From Lunularia cruciata (Eukaryota > Streptophyta > Marchantiopsida > Lunulariales > Lunulariaceae): a stretch of 64,000 nucleotides of DNA. How positions within the stretch are numbered: position 1 is the first letter of the stretch; each line of letters begins with the position of its first letter. The notes beneath the pieces are model-generated. The model made no database searches and was not told where the DNA came from. It saw nothing but the letters and a program-made list of their open reading frames with translations. Made by a program: the position numbers and the translations under genes. The stretch covers positions 76,632,001 through 76,696,000 of the forward strand of contig OX419757.1 in assembly GCA_948567375.1 (NCBI GenBank). The letters run 5' to 3'. This document shows, in pieces, positions 1 through 11,069 of this stretch.

Positions 1-1255
1 TAGAAAATATATCCATACACATTGATGCCTACCCAAAGGCTATCATGATATTCTTGGATCAATTGAGTCTTCATTTCAAGACTACAAACAACTCTCTAAG
101 GGATTCCACTAGAATTCTTTGGATGCTTCCATTGAAATCAGTCTCTCAAGGAATATTTTAATTCCTTTCTTTTGACTCCTCTAAAAAACTCATCTTTCCA
201 CTTTTCTATTGTATTGATAATGATCAAGTACTTCCCAATTGCCAACCATTCTCTTTAATACAAATCCTTAGAGAAAGATTCAAGAGCAAAGACAATGTGC
301 TCACCAATATGTCCCATTTTTATTAAGGTGTAGAGGTCATCTCCTACATATACTTCTTCCTCCATCATTTGTTGCTCATTATAGAACCTTGCTCCAAATA
401 GCATGTCAACAACCAGATTTCCCACACCAAGAATGTGCTTGGATTCAAAATCTTCATATATGCTATCCATCTAAGCATAGCAATATTTGGAAATGAAAAA
501 CCTATGATTATACCAAGTAATGGAAAAAAATATTTCCACAATCAATGGTGCTCTTATGAAATACTCCTTATCTACCTTTAGAGCAAAAACTATCCTCAAA
601 TTTCCCTGTTAACTTGATGATAATCTTGTTTCCTTTGGTTTACAGCCTTAGCACCAAATCTGACCACATATCTTTGGCCATCCCCATCCTCCTATCCTTC
701 TTGCCCAAGCAACACCAATAAGACTATAAATTTCTCTCCCTTTGTTAGTAGTTGGTACACAAGATCAACAATATGCACAAAGTGAGGAATCCAAGTCTTG
801 TAAAATAGATAAGCACCTAAAGACCTTCTAACTTTTGTCCTAGTTTTGCATATTTCACAAATGCTCCATGGCTTGCACTTTCTTTGAACTTGGCTTCCTA
901 CCATAAGGTCCACATAAATGCCCATCTACAAGTACTTCACAAACCCCAATGGTCAATTTCTCTTGTGATATGTAAAATGTACTTACTCCACTCTTGATAA
1001 AATGATTCCACAATGTATTATGTGATCAACAAAACATTTCCTACACCCTTTTGTTTCCAAATGCTCATCCTTTTTTATATCCTCACATCCTTTAATAGGT
1101 ACATCATCCAAGAAAGGCATAGTTTTCTTTGGAAAGAAGTCCTATAAAACTTCATGCATACCACTCATCATATGGGCTATAGAATTTTTGGTAAGGTACA
1201 AATCCTCATGAAACCCAATGGTGTCCTCATTTTTTTTGGATCTCTACTCCTCTCA
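1..1255 (-). pseudogene. Ty3/gypsy pol fragment (RT end, RNase H, integrase start)
   Basis: Read on the minus strand, the stretch near 1090-1125 encodes MPFLDDVPIKG, an FLDD form of the reverse transcriptase active site. Next (925-692) comes a segment with SLGAYLFYKTWIPHFVHI and LLTKGEKF, typical of the link between gypsy RT and RNase H. At 470-255 is the tail of RNase H, and from about 240 to 1 the approach to the integrase zinc finger (KHPKNSSGIP, then QEYHDSLWVG). The order is that of a gypsy pol running leftward out of the window. Stops and frame changes separate the pieces, so it is a relic. No chromodomain or LTR is visible. It is a different lineage from elements A and B, judged by the RT-RNase H linker. 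The right end stops close to the TA tract. Confidence 0.75.
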
Positions 1256-1306
1256 ACCAATTGGAATTGATTTTATCTACTTGCAAACTCCTACACTATA
1301 GGTCTA

Positions 1307-1310
<4 letters not shown>

Positions 1311-1383
<73 letters not shown>
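1311..1383. repeat. (TA)n microsatellite
   Basis: An uninterrupted TA dinucleotide run of about 36 units. It is flanked on both sides by near-identical copies of a roughly 25-bp segment (about 1280-1305 and 1391-1415) built around GCAAACTCCTACACTA. The microsatellite therefore expanded inside a local duplication. The 113-residue frame across it is a run of Tyr-Ile and is not a gene. Confidence 0.95.
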
Positions 1384-1385
<2 letters not shown>

Positions 1386-2090
1386 ATCAACCTGCAAACT
1401 CCTACACTACAGGTCCCACACCCATGTTCTTGATGATAATTTGGCTCTCAGGTTGCTATGGGACTATGGGATTGCCTATAGGTCCTTGGGATTTTGGGAT
1501 TCCCTGCCCCAGACCTCAAACACTAGGATGCTAACTCAAAAAGATAGACACAACAAGAAAATAACAAAAAATCTCTATGTGAAACTTCTATTTCCTACAT
1601 GACACTATGAGTATGATGGCCCCAAGAAAAGATGGCATTACATTCCTGACAGGTTGCTTTCAATGAAGAGACAATGCCACACAAGTGACATTTTGGGTTT
1701 TAATAGTGTTTGTGAAATACTGTCAAGTGGAGGATTATACTCTGCATCCAAATGCAAGGCAATGTACTTTGCATGAAAAGTTTAAATCTCAGCAAAAAGT
1801 TACAATGATCAACAAGAACCACATCCCAACAAAACCCTTTGAGGAACCTAAGTCCTCACTATTCTGTTAGTTGGAGCTTCCAATTTCCAAAGTTGTTAAA
1901 GCTAGGCCAAGCAAGAAAAAGAAACTTGAACCATTGAGAAATGTGATTTTTCAAGAAATCAGACTAGCAATAGAGAATTACCTACATGAACATAATTGCC
2001 AAGATAGAATTCTAGAGATATCTACACAATTGATCACAAATTCATAGTGGTTGATTTTGGGAGCTTGTTTGGACCAACTAGATCAAATGA
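1384..2090. other. No recognisable gene
   Basis: AT-rich sequence with only short frames. I see no domain, LTR end or RNA gene in it. It lies between the microsatellite and the first coiled-coil family relic. Confidence 0.4.
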
Positions 2091-4693
2091 GAAGAAATTT
2101 TTTTTCCAATCCTTGCAAATTTTGCCTTTGTGCAGAAAAGTATTGAGTCGATGGAGTTTTACCCACAAACATTCTTGAAGGTATTTATAACCACTATATT
2201 GGAGGCTTGCACTAAACTAAGTGCTTTCAAGATGAGCAATAGAATGACAGTACCAGATTTTAGAAATATCAAGTGAAGGAGAAGCCATAACACCATGAAA
2301 GAATACAAAGGTAAAAGCACCATTTTACATCCAATCGGGCTACTTGTGTGACTTCAACAATGTAGACACTATGGTAAAGGAAAATATGGAGCACTGAAGA
2401 TGTGGAATTTTGTGGCACACAAGTTCTTTTTGTCTATAAAAGAGGAGATTCCTAGGATTTTGGCAATTGCCAACAAAATACAAGTGGAGTGAAGGTGATC
2501 CACCTTCCCTTTCTCATACTATGTGACACCAAAAGTTTCACAACAAATCCCATCATTGAAGATACTATACAGGATGTATTCTCCCTTGTGGCAAGAACCA
2601 AAGACATCTCCCTAGCTTGGAGGGAATTCCACTTAAGCACACAACACTTGCCAATACTCTTGTTTTTTAACACAACTAATAGTCACGTAGGAACCATGAC
2701 TAAGAATGGGTTCCAAATGGCAATAGTTACATACCCACTATTGTTCTATGCCGTAAAGAAAATTGTAGTGGCTCACAAGTGGACAGGGGAATGTGTCTTT
2801 CCTCAATGTGTTAGTAATAGATGCCTTAAGTAGAAGTGTGATACATAGAGAGGTGTTAAATTGTGCTCTTTTGTTATTCACAAAGTTGTGTGAATGTTGT
2901 TTGAGCTTCAGAAAGGTGGTTCCAACAAAAAAGGCAAAAGGAGGAAACATTTTCATATGGTGCCCTTGCTATTGGTGATTCCATCTAGATGCTGAAAAAC
3001 CTCACAAAGGAACTGTTACCAACTTCCCAATTGCCTATCTTCAAGAAAAGTTACCAAGAGATTGTGAAGTTGGTTGGAGGACAAAATGTGAATCCCCATG
3101 TGACTACTCTACTAATTTTCAACTTGACAAAGTGGACTGATAGAGAGTGAGAAAAACTCTTGGAACTACTTATGGCCCCTATCCCTGCTATATGGGAAGA
3201 AGAACGGTGGGAATTGGGGATCTCAGAGAAGAAGAAACTTCTAGTAACAAAAAGAAGAAAGCATTTAGCCTTGAAAATGGTGTAAAAATGTCCTCCATCT
3301 TAGAAAAGGAAAAGAAGAAGCTGAAGGTGAAAATAAGGTCACCCACTAGTAGAAAAGAGGAGGTAGAAGTCCCTTTGCCTAAGAAAAGGATAGTCCTCTT
3401 GAGAGGACCCAAAGCTCTTTCACGAAGCTTGGAATACCATTGCTTCTAGAAGGACACCAACCAAGGATAACATAGGGAGGCAGATGTTGTTATTGTGAAG
3501 GATGACTTTCCAAGTGCCTTCAGAACCAAAAGAGATCTCCTTGACTTCATAGAAAAACAAGCACACTTGTGAAGGGATAAAAGGGAATTCAGAGCACAAT
3601 TGCTTCCTCAAACCTTGACTCTTTTCCAAGGCTTGCATGAGAGAAGGCCAACAAGAGCCCATCCTACACCACTTACACAAGGACTACAAGAAGAAGACCC
3701 CATGGAATAAGATAAGTTGGGGGTATCATCTCAATTGATAGACACCCTCATGGACAATCTAGTGAGTGAGGAATGATTCATGGGATGGGTAGAGCACCTA
3801 GATCTAGCATGGAAACATGGTCTAGTATCCATGCAAATGGACCTAAGATGCAAGTAGCTAGCCTGCAGCAAAGTCATGAAATACAAGATGAACAAGAGCA
3901 TTTTCTACAAGAAATCTCTCACAAATTCCAAGAGTTGGAGCTAACTTAGGTCCAAAATCTAGACAAATTGCAAATGGGGGCTACCAAGAGTAAATGGGAG
4001 TTGATAGAATGGCAGAATGTATCATGCAACTCCAATCATTGAAGAGATATCAAGGCCACAATAGATGATCAATTGGCATGTGCCTAATTGAAGAATAAAG
4101 AGAACAAAGGCAAGCTCCAATTTTGGTGGAATCAAGTGAGCCATACTAAGGAGAATCCAAGGTGGCTAACAAGAAAAATACATGAATTAAATTCAACTTT
4201 TGAGAATTCCCAAAAAGGAAGATAGGTTGAGAGAATTCTAGTCTATACTAGAAGTAGGACTCTTGGCCACCTCAAGGAAAATAAGGGCAATTAGGAGGAA
4301 GCTAAGCAGAATTGTGATAGATAACTAGCTTCCCTCCAACTAAAAATAAAAAAGCTAACCAAGGAGAAGGCTTGGTAATGGAAACACCTCCTCTACTACA
4401 AGGAAAAACATAAAGAGGAACAGATTGAGGTAGAGACTCAATAGAAGTCTCAAAGTAACCTCACAATATAGAATCAAAAACTAGAATAGAGGGTAAACCA
4501 ATTGGGCCGGCTTATCAACCAATATAACAAGTTGGAGAGACCCATGGAGGATAAGGACTCCAAGGTAGAGGAAGACAAGGAGAACAAGGATGGAAAACCT
4601 GAAGGGCCTATAAATGGTGGACCTCAACAAGAAGACCACAAAGATGATGGAATAAAGTCACCAAGCAAAGGAGGTTTTGTAGGAAGCAGATCC
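2090..4693 (+). pseudogene. D-family relic, left part (coiled-coil protein)
   Basis: A broken plus-strand coding stretch. Coding-like pieces include about 2100-2275 (around SIESMEFYPQTFLKVF), about 3110-3240 (around EKLLELLMAPIPAIWEEERW), a Lys-rich segment at 3220-3410, and charged frames to 4502-4693 rich in Asp, Glu and Lys. A charged C-terminal half following a Lys-rich stretch resembles the D copy at 42-45 kb, where SPKKKKRNKPKEAKSP is followed by long heptad-like regions. No reverse transcriptase or integrase motif is present. Element A is inserted at its right end and the same kind of Ser-rich, charged coding resumes at 10313. I do not recognise the protein. Membership in the D family is an inference from composition and order, not from alignment. 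Confidence 0.4.
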
Positions 4694-4698
4694 CTTGC
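4694..4698. repeat. Target-site duplication of element A, left
   Basis: CTTGC directly left of element A; the identical CTTGC sits at 10308-10312 directly right of it. Confidence 0.9.
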
Positions 4699-5096
4699 TG
4701 TAAAAGACCAAGACCAAGGAGAGAAATAAGAGAATAGAAACTCACATTGGGACACTTGAATGAGGGAAAACCCAAATGCCTAGCATGAGCTTTGGCTTTG
4801 GTATTTATAGGCAGCATACAAGGCCCTTGAAAAGCTTCCTTGAGCCGCTTTCTTAGAATGCAAGCCAAGTTAACTAGGAAGCTTCTCAAGAAGCTTCATT
4901 CTAGAAACCGCCTACTTGGCATGTAAGCTAAGTTAGTTAGAAGCTTCTAGAAGCTACTTGCTTGGAGTGCAAGTTAACTAGTCATGAAGCTTCCTAAGAA
5001 GCTTCCTAGATGCTTTTGGAATATTCTAGGCTGATTTAGCTTATTCTCTACTTTGTTAGCCTTACTAACTACGTCACTAAACTCCATACTATTACA
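4699..5096 (-). repeat. 3' LTR of element A
   Basis: Runs from TGTAAAAGACC to ATTACA on the plus strand and matches 9897-10307 with scattered substitutions and a short gap. The promoter TATA motif (TATAAATA on the minus strand) is at 4802-4809. A three-module heat-shock-like array lies at 4939-4953. The LTR is crowded with GAAGCTTC palindromes. Confidence 0.95.
4939..4953. promoter_or_regulatory. Heat-shock-element-like array in A 3' LTR
   Basis: Three contiguous 5-bp modules, AGAAG CTTCT AGAAG, fit the nGAAn/nTTCn alternation of a heat-shock element. They lie about 130 bp upstream of the TATA motif in the sense of the element. The sequence match is direct; function is inference. Confidence 0.5.
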
Positions 5097-5110
5097 TATT
5101 CTCCCACCGC
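5097..5110 (-). other. Polypurine tract of element A
   Basis: On the minus strand a purine-rich run, GCGGTGGGAGAATA, abuts the 3' LTR. The corresponding tracts in the two other A copies are GCGGGGGAATA and ACGGGGGAATA, so the site is conserved in the family. Confidence 0.8.
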
Positions 5111-5125
5111 TAGTTAGTGACGTCC

Positions 5126-5310
5126 TCATTGCCATTGAAGCTTCAAACTCTTGGATGGCCGTTTGTGCATTTTGGAGGTGAGAAAGGGGTTCCCATGTGG
5201 CATCATGAAGGGGATACCCTTTCCAAAGGACCTTGTACTCCATATATTGGTGGCATCCTTGTTGGATGTGGCAACGTGCAAAGATACAATCAACTTCGTA
5301 CTCCTCATGA
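5126..5310 (-). pseudogene. Chromodomain of element A
   Basis: C-terminal module of pol. The minus strand reads EYKVLWKGYPLHDATWEP, the hallmark core of a chromodomain, followed by an LQNAQTAIQEFEA helix. In chromoviruses this domain follows integrase and directs integration to particular chromatin marks. It is separated from the integrase core by stops and frame shifts at about 5240-5440. Confidence 0.85.
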
Positions 5311-5429
5311 TCATTGAAGGGATAAGGGGAGGAGGAGGTTGGACTCGAGAGGAGAAGGAAGAGGGGTTAGGAACAAAGGGTTTCAACTTTGAAACATGAG
5401 AGACAAGATGGATTTGCATATGATAAGGC

Positions 5430-6713
5430 AAGGCAAGTCAATAAGGAACACGAGAGACAATGTGGGTGACATCAAAAAGTCTTATCCAATTAGGGGCAAG
5501 TTTACAAACTTGGGTATCAAGTAGGAAGGGTAGATTACTAGAGGATAGCATAACTTTGTAACCAACTTCAAATGTGAGATCACGACAATGGTGGTCCGCA
5601 TATTGTTTTTGACAATTCTGAGCAACAAGAAGGTGAGATTTGGCTTGTTGGAGAGATTTGGATATGGTGGTCAAGAAGGTTGAAGTATGAGGGACTTGAG
5701 ACGGAGGAGGAGCAAGAAGAGAATCTGGGACAAGCGGATCTTGGCCAAAAATTGAGAAAGAAAGGAGAGAATCCGGTGCTTGCCTATTTAGAATTGTTGT
5801 ATGCAAACTCCACAGCTACAAGACATTCATCCCAATTGGTATGGTGAATGTTGACAAAGGCACAAAGCATATCTTCCAAGGTGCAATTTGCACGTTCAAT
5901 TTGTCCATCAGTTTGAGGATGATAGGCTATGGACAAAGCAAGCTTGGTGCCAAGTATGTGGAAGAGGGCTTGCCAACACTTTTTGGTGAAGCAAGGATCA
6001 AGGTCAGAGATGAGTACACGTGGCATCCCATGATGTTTGAATACATTATTGAAGTAGAGTTGTGGCAAGGTTGGAGCATCCATAGTATCAACTATTGGTG
6101 CCAAATGGATTTGCTTACTAAGCTTATCCACAAACACCACAATTGTTGTGTGACCTTGTTGTGTCCTGGGCAAGGAAGTGATGAGATCTAAGCTCACACA
6201 TTCCCAACAAGGAGTTGGAATAGGAAGTGGATGAAGGAGTCCACTCGGCTTCTAGTTATTGGCCTTGTTGCATTGACAACTGTCACACAATTGGACAAAC
6301 TCCCAAACATCTTGCGTCATATTGGGCCACCACCATTGGCGTTGGAGGGTACCCAAGGTCTTATGCACCCCCATGTGACCAGCTATTGTTAAATCATGGG
6401 CTTCCTGAAGGTGCACAAGTCAAAGATCATCTTTGGTTGGAACATAGATCCAGTCCGCATGGAATAGAAGGCCTTCCTTGAAGGAGAAGGTGTTGTACTC
6501 CTTGTCGCATGTTGTCAAACGACCATGTACCACTTGGAAGAAGGGATCTTGTTGTAGAGCTGACCAAAACTTATTATGGACCTTGGAGTCAATTGGCACC
6601 ATTGTAATTACCGCCGTGATAAGAGGAAGAGATTTCAAATCAAGTTGTCGTGATAGAGCATTAGGGATGACATGGAACCAACTTGGTTTGTATTCAAGTT
6701 TGATGTCAAGCAA
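5430..6713 (-). pseudogene. Integrase of element A
   Basis: The minus strand encodes the HHCC zinc finger (HDLTIAGHMGVHKTLG, then CDSCQCNKA), then the catalytic core with SLDLITS (first Asp), ISDLDPCFT (second Asp) and a retained Glu in QIERAN about 35 residues later. The segment 6713-6420 precedes the finger and continues from RNase H (NALSRQL). The core ends with VEFAYNNS, and a C-terminal part (SLLAPPPSQVPHTST) follows after a frame break near 5790. The three acidic residues are present, but stops at about 6419 and 6200 and a frame shift near 5790 break the frame. Confidence 0.9.
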
Positions 6714-6719
6714 TTGGAG

Positions 6720-7925
6720 TTGCTCTTCCCATCGATGATGTTAACTCTTCATGTGTTCCAAGTGTAAGATCTGCAACAATGGCTTGTGATCAGTTTGCAT
6801 GACCACTTGTTTCCCCAAGAGGTAATTCCTCCATAACTTGGTGGCATATACCATTGCAAGTTGTTCCCAATCTCAAGCAGAGTAATTTCTTTCAGCTATA
6901 TTTAGTCGGCAAGACACAAAGGCAATGGGATGTAGTCCATTTGGGAATTCTTTTTGCATCACACCTCCAATTGCAAAATTAGAAGCATCAAAATCAACCA
7001 CACAAGGTAGTTGAGGATCATATGGTTGAAGAATGGGTCTAGAAGATACCATATGCTTTAACTTTTGGAATGCTTCTTCATGCTTAGTGGTCCACTAGAA
7101 GCTCAAGTTCTTTCCCAAGAGGTCAGTCAATGGTGCAGCTACATGAGCATAATAGTGGATGAACCATTGGTAAAAGCTGCCAAATTGATTGAATGCCCGT
7201 ACTTTTGTAGCGTCCTTCGGGGTAGGCCAATCAATAATGGCCTTGATCTTCTCTTCTTCCATCTTGATCCCCTCAGATAAGATCTTATCACCCAAAAAGG
7301 TAACCTCCTTTGCCAAAAGGCACACCTCAACTTCTTGCAGTAAAATTTCCATTGTCGTAGTTGTCTTACTCCTTCTTGCACATGATTCATGTGTCTACCA
7401 CTATCTTGCTATAGATTAAGATATCATCCAAGAACACCACTACTGACCAATTTAATAGTCTCTCCAACACCCAATGCATCTGATCCATGAAGATTGTTGG
7501 AGCATTAGTGAGTCCAAAAGGTAGAACTCTCCACTTGAAATGACCATACCTTGTGAGAAAGGGAGTCTTTTGCACATCCTCTCTCTCAATAGAAATTTTC
7601 CAATAGTCGCTACAAAGATTCAGCTTGGAAAAGTAGCGTGCTCTACTTAGTTGATCAAGCAGGTCATCAATCCAAGGCAAGGGATATGCATCTTCACGGT
7701 TTGCTTATTGAGCCCACGGTAATCCACACAAAAACAAAGTCCTCCATCCTTCTTTGGAACAAATGGTATCGGTGCTCCCCAAGGAGAGGTACTATGTTGT
7801 ATGAAATCCTTCTCCAACAACTCTGTAAGTGTTATTCGTAACTCCTCCAACTCCTTTGGTGAGAGCCAATAGATCGGTCTTCTCATAAGAGTACTCCCTA
7901 GCAATAACTCAATCTTGAAGGGCAT
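6720..7925 (-). pseudogene. Reverse transcriptase and RNase H of element A
   Basis: RT begins with [20 protein letters not shown] and [17 protein letters not shown], then FVPKKDGG and [13 protein letters not shown] frame shift near 7680 moves it to [33 protein letters not shown] and the FLDDILIYS active site (7423-7434). The thumb and RNase H link follow (KEVTFLGDKI, FIHYYAHVAAPLTDLLGK) after another shift near 7390. RNase H at about 7090-6720 has several stops. It would have copied the element RNA to DNA in cytoplasmic particles; here it is dead. Confidence 0.9.
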
Positions 7926-7948
7926 ACCTCAATCGGAGCGTAATCCCT

Positions 7949-8334
7949 TTGGCAGATCATCCAGAAACACGTCCGCAAACTCTTGAACTATCCGATCAAC
8001 CATTGCTGATGAGGCTCTTGGCCCTCCTTGGATTGTTCTTGTACAATTGGCTTGATCCACACCGCAAATACAGACTTATCTTTCTCCAAAGCTTGCTCTA
8101 TGGCTACTTTACTAACAAACTTCCCTTCCAAGGACTCATCTCTCTTCCAAGCTTGCTCCATGGTTGCTTTCCTAGCAAACTTCCCATCTTGGGACTCATC
8201 TCCCTTCTAGATTTCTCTATGGCTACCTTCTCGACAAAGTTCCCATCTTCGGACTGACTATTCTTAGGTGTCTTACTCAAAGGTGCCAGACAACCTAATC
8301 CAAAATTCCTACCTTGTTGTTGTACTTGAATTTG
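7949..8334 (-). pseudogene. Protease-to-RT spacer of element A
   Basis: Spacer between the protease and RT domains. On the plus strand it contains about three diverged repeats of a 57-bp unit (around GACTCATCTC and GCTTGCTCCATGG). The same spacer with the same repeats is in copy A3 at about 55740-55930. The repeat is therefore a family trait of a charged linker and not a separate gene. Confidence 0.6.
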
Positions 8335-8691
8335 TCATGGGGTCCAATCAAATTGAACCTTATGATATTCAAGCCAAGGTAGACCCAAAATGATATCATA
8401 GTGTAGAGGTGCCACTACAAACCTCATACACTCCAAATACTCCTTCCCAATCTTGAAGGTAATTGTATATAAGATGTGGAATGCAAAACCGTTTCTACCA
8501 TCCGCCATCATCAAACTACTTCCAAACACTGGCTTGATAGAAATACCCAATTCCTTTGCTACTTGCATAGACATGCAATTCTTTGAACTTCTAGAGTCAA
8601 CCAAAATCCTACAACCCTGATTAGATATCGTACCTTGCAAGTGAAGCAAACTTGCATAAGTCAAGCCTTCAATCTCATTGGAACTAATCAA
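8335..8691 (-). pseudogene. Aspartic protease of element A, catalytic triad altered
   Basis: A retropepsin-like domain. ILVDSRSSKN sits where family members have D-S/T-G; the Gly is replaced by Arg. The flap region (LMMADGR) and the C-terminal IILGLPWLEYH motif, typical of gypsy proteases, are intact. Retropepsins cut the Gag-Pol polyprotein and need the triad. The frame itself is open for 118 codons. Confidence 0.85.
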
Positions 8692-8699
8692 GCTCCCAA

Positions 8700-9640
8700 T
8701 AGGCGGCTCAAAATCTCCTACTGGGATTCCTCATTTCTCTAATCATTCTATTCAACAATCTCCATCTGGGCAACTTGTCGAGGTCGCCCATTCCTAAGTG
8801 GGCATTCATCAATGCAATGTCCAACTCGGCGACAATAAAAACAACCTCCATTTTGTCGCAATCTTTCTCTATCTGCTGCACCAAGTGGTCTTTGTTGGAT
8901 AACATCAATCTCCATTGGTGTTGGTTCTTCCACCTATGCATAGTGTACTTGTAGGCCTTGTGTAGGTCAAGGGCAAGAACAAGTTGTCACAACCAAGGAA
9001 TCAAAGCGCTCAGCCAATTGCATGGCTTCTTCTACATTTTGTGGTTCCCATATGGTCACCTCCAATTTGGCTCATTACTTCAATCCTTGCACAAATTGAT
9101 CCAGAACTTCACCTTCTTGTATATCTGGAATATGCATGACGATGTTCTAAAATTGTGTGATGTAGCTCCTTACTAAGCCAACTTGCTTCAACTCTGCCAA
9201 TTTATCTTGTGCGGCACGGGTGGCATTTATAGTTTGAAAGCAACCCAATATTGTATCCTTGAACTCTGCCTATGTCAAAATACGTGCAACAATCCATTGT
9301 TCAGCTTGCTCCACTTGAAATTGCCACCAAAGTTTTGCCACAAGATCTAATTGGCTAGAGGCCAAGACAATTTGTTTCCGTTCATCTTGAAGATTGGTGG
9401 CTTCAAAGTAACATTTGTAGTCAAACACAAAATTCTCCATTATGCTCGGAAGATTCTTGCCTTCAAACACCTTGGGTTTTGGAAATCAAATGCAATCTTC
9501 TCCATCTCAAATTGGCGCTCTCTCTATATGTTCTCTTGTCATTGCTGATCTTGTTCATCTAGCAATCAAGTCAGGTGCTCAATTTTTGCTGCATCGCAAG
9601 GATGACGTCTGGTATTGCCACCATAGCTACTACTATATCC
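8700..9640 (-). pseudogene. gag of element A
   Basis: Capsid-like segments (LDLVAKLWWQFQVEQAEQW, then EGEVLDQFVQGLK and VEEAMQLAERFDSL) are followed by a CCHC zinc knuckle, CFYCRRVGHCIDEC, at 8802-8843. The order and zinc knuckle are those of plant gypsy Gag, which forms the particle and binds RNA. Stops and frame changes at about 9270, 9120-9040 and 8940 break it. Copy A3 has the same region at 54383-55260. Confidence 0.85.
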
Positions 9641-9657
9641 CACTACTCCCACTTTAT

Positions 9658-9879
9658 CTAATTGATTAACACATAGATCCAACACGTCCACCGTTCTCCA
9701 TAAGTTACAAATGGAAGTATCAAGGGTTCCTCAGACACAGTGATCATATGTAGAAAATCCTGCCCAAAGCACGAGGTGATGAATTGTGTGAAACAATGCT
9801 TGGGTAATATCTGGATATGAAAATCCCAATGGTTTGGCAAAAGTGGATTTGTTGGTCCATAAAATTCCACCCATCCCAT
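9658..9879 (-). CDS. Leader ORF of element A (unrecognised, upstream of gag)
   Basis: An open frame of about 73 codons, starting at an ATG one base inside the primer-binding site and ending before gag. Key residues: NHWDFH, a Phe-rich FTQFITSCFGQDF, SEEPL, and a C-terminal YGERWTCWIYVLIN. Copy A3 has the same product at 54129-54349, and element B has two relatives at 26472-26651 and 26656-26859. I do not recognise the family. It may be a separate leader peptide or a lost N-terminal part of Gag. Its frame is unbroken here although the rest of the element is full of stops, which could be chance for so short a frame. Confidence 0.55.
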   Translation of the reverse strand: MGWVEFYGPTNPLLPNHWDFHIQILPKHCFTQFITSCFGQDFLHMITVSEEPLILPFVTYGERWTCWIYVLIN

Positions 9880-9880
9880 T

Positions 9881-9895
9881 CCTGCTCTAATACCA
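9881..9895 (-). other. Primer-binding site of element A
   Basis: On the minus strand TGGTATTAGAGCAGG, matching the initiator tRNA-Met complement TGGTATCAGAGC except for one C-to-T change. One base separates it from the 5' LTR. Confidence 0.9.
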
Positions 9896-9896
9896 A

Positions 9897-10307
9897 TGTA
9901 AAAGACCAAGACCAAAGAGAGAAATAGGAGAATGGAAACTCACATTAGGACACTTCAATGAGAGAAAACATGAATGCCTAGCATGAACTTTGGCTTTGGT
10001 ATTTATAGGTAGCATACAAGGCCCTTGAGAAGCTTCTCAAGAAGCTTCCTTGAGCCGCTTTCTTAGAGTGCAAGCCAAGTTAACTAGGAAGCTTCTCAAG
10101 AAGCTTCCTTTTAGAAGCTGCCTACTTGGCGTGCAAGCTAAGCTAGTTAGAAGCTTCTAGAAGCTACTTGCTTGGAGCACAAGTTAACTAGTCAGGAAGC
10201 TTCCTAAGAAGCTTCCTAGATGCTTTTGGAATATTCTAGGCTAATTTTGGCTTATTCTCTACTTTGTTAGCGTTACTAACTACGTCGCTAAACTCCATAC
10301 TGTTACA
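9897..10307 (-). repeat. 5' LTR of element A
   Basis: Promoter-bearing LTR, TGTAAAAGACC to TGTTACA on the plus strand. The TATA motif is at 10000-10007 and a three-module heat-shock-like array at 10149-10163. It is followed by CTTGC, the right target duplication (10308-10312). Confidence 0.95.
10149..10163. promoter_or_regulatory. Heat-shock-element-like array in A 5' LTR
   Basis: AGAAG CTTCT AGAAG, three perfect alternating modules about 140 bp upstream of the TATA motif, at the same relative place as in the 3' LTR. Confidence 0.5.
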
Positions 10308-10312
10308 CTTGC

Positions 10313-10580
10313 TCTAGTTCATCTTGGCTAGCAAACTCTTCAAGTACAAGAAAAGAATCTGAGTCCTCTCCCTATAAGAAAGTAGGAAGTAACAAAGCCC
10401 AAGATGAAGATACAAGAAGTAGTCTTGTACACCAAGAAGCTACGTGAAGGACATCCCAAGAGAAGAGTGGTGGCCCAATAAGAGGTGAAGCCATGGGAAT
10501 ATTGAGCTTGCTAGCCAAAGAAGGTTTGATTATCAACAAATAATAGAATATTGAAGGCATAATGGAATCCACCTAAATTG
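10313..10580 (+). pseudogene. D-family relic, right part
   Basis: Ser-rich, charged coding resumes directly after the duplication of element A: a frame with SSSSWLANSSSTRKESESS, then KKVGSNKAQDED. Its composition matches the frame that ends at 4698, so both flanks look like one coding sequence split by the insertion. It ends in stops by about 10560. Confidence 0.5.
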
Positions 10581-11069
10581 TGGATGTGCTCAAACTAGTA
10601 AGAGAAGATGGGCTTCAAATCTACAAGAGGCCATTGTGTTAGGTTTATTAGAAGAAAGGATGAGCTAGTTTAGTCCTTACAAGGATAAATAGCAACATCA
10701 TGATTCAAGAGATATCACATGACCATCTATGGGACCTGATGTCATTGATGAGAATCAAGGAATGGAAGTGACTCCAAAATAGGGGAATATCATGGAAGCT
10801 CTAGATCTCTAACAAATTTGAATAGAAGAAGTGGAAGACTGTAAGGAAGCCTTAGGTTTTAGGCTATCAGACCAAGGAGGAATACACTTAACCCAAGAGG
10901 CAATAGAGCTAGTCAAGCAATTGGTAGAGAGTATGATTGCTTTGGAAGAGGAATTCCCATACTTCATGATTGTCTCCCAAGTCCCAAAATAATAAGGTAC
11001 TTATTGCTCCAAATATGAAAAATACAAAGGCATTAGAGAGTTGTGCATGGAAAATAACAACCATAAGGG
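10581..11069 (+). other. Degenerate coding-like tract
   Basis: Short open pieces, the longest around 10855-10990 (LTQEAIELVKQLVESMIALEEE), with no recognised domain. It may be a continuation of the D relic or a different element. It ends at the solo LTR. Confidence 0.3.

Larger units (their letters stand above)
4699..10307 (-). mobile_element. Element A: Ty3/gypsy chromovirus, complete length, decayed
   Basis: An LTR retrotransposon of 5609 bp in minus orientation. It has LTRs of 398 and 411 bp beginning TG and ending CA, a perfect 5-bp target duplication (CTTGC), a primer-binding site complementary to initiator tRNA-Met, a polypurine tract, and the order leader ORF, gag, protease, RT, RNase H, integrase, chromodomain. 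The chromodomain places it among chromoviruses. All coding parts carry stops or frame changes, so it cannot move on its own. It landed inside a D-family relic. Relatives are the truncated copy at 21826-23167 and the copy at 53638-59334. Confidence 0.95.

Noticed and set aside
1261-1602. 113-codon frame with a Tyr-Ile run
   Set aside because: It is the translation of the (TA)n microsatellite and its flanks.
5841-6191. 116-codon plus-strand frame and similar plus-strand frames in 5.1-9.7 kb
   Set aside because: They are antisense to integrase, RT and gag of element A, whose motifs are unmistakable on the minus strand.
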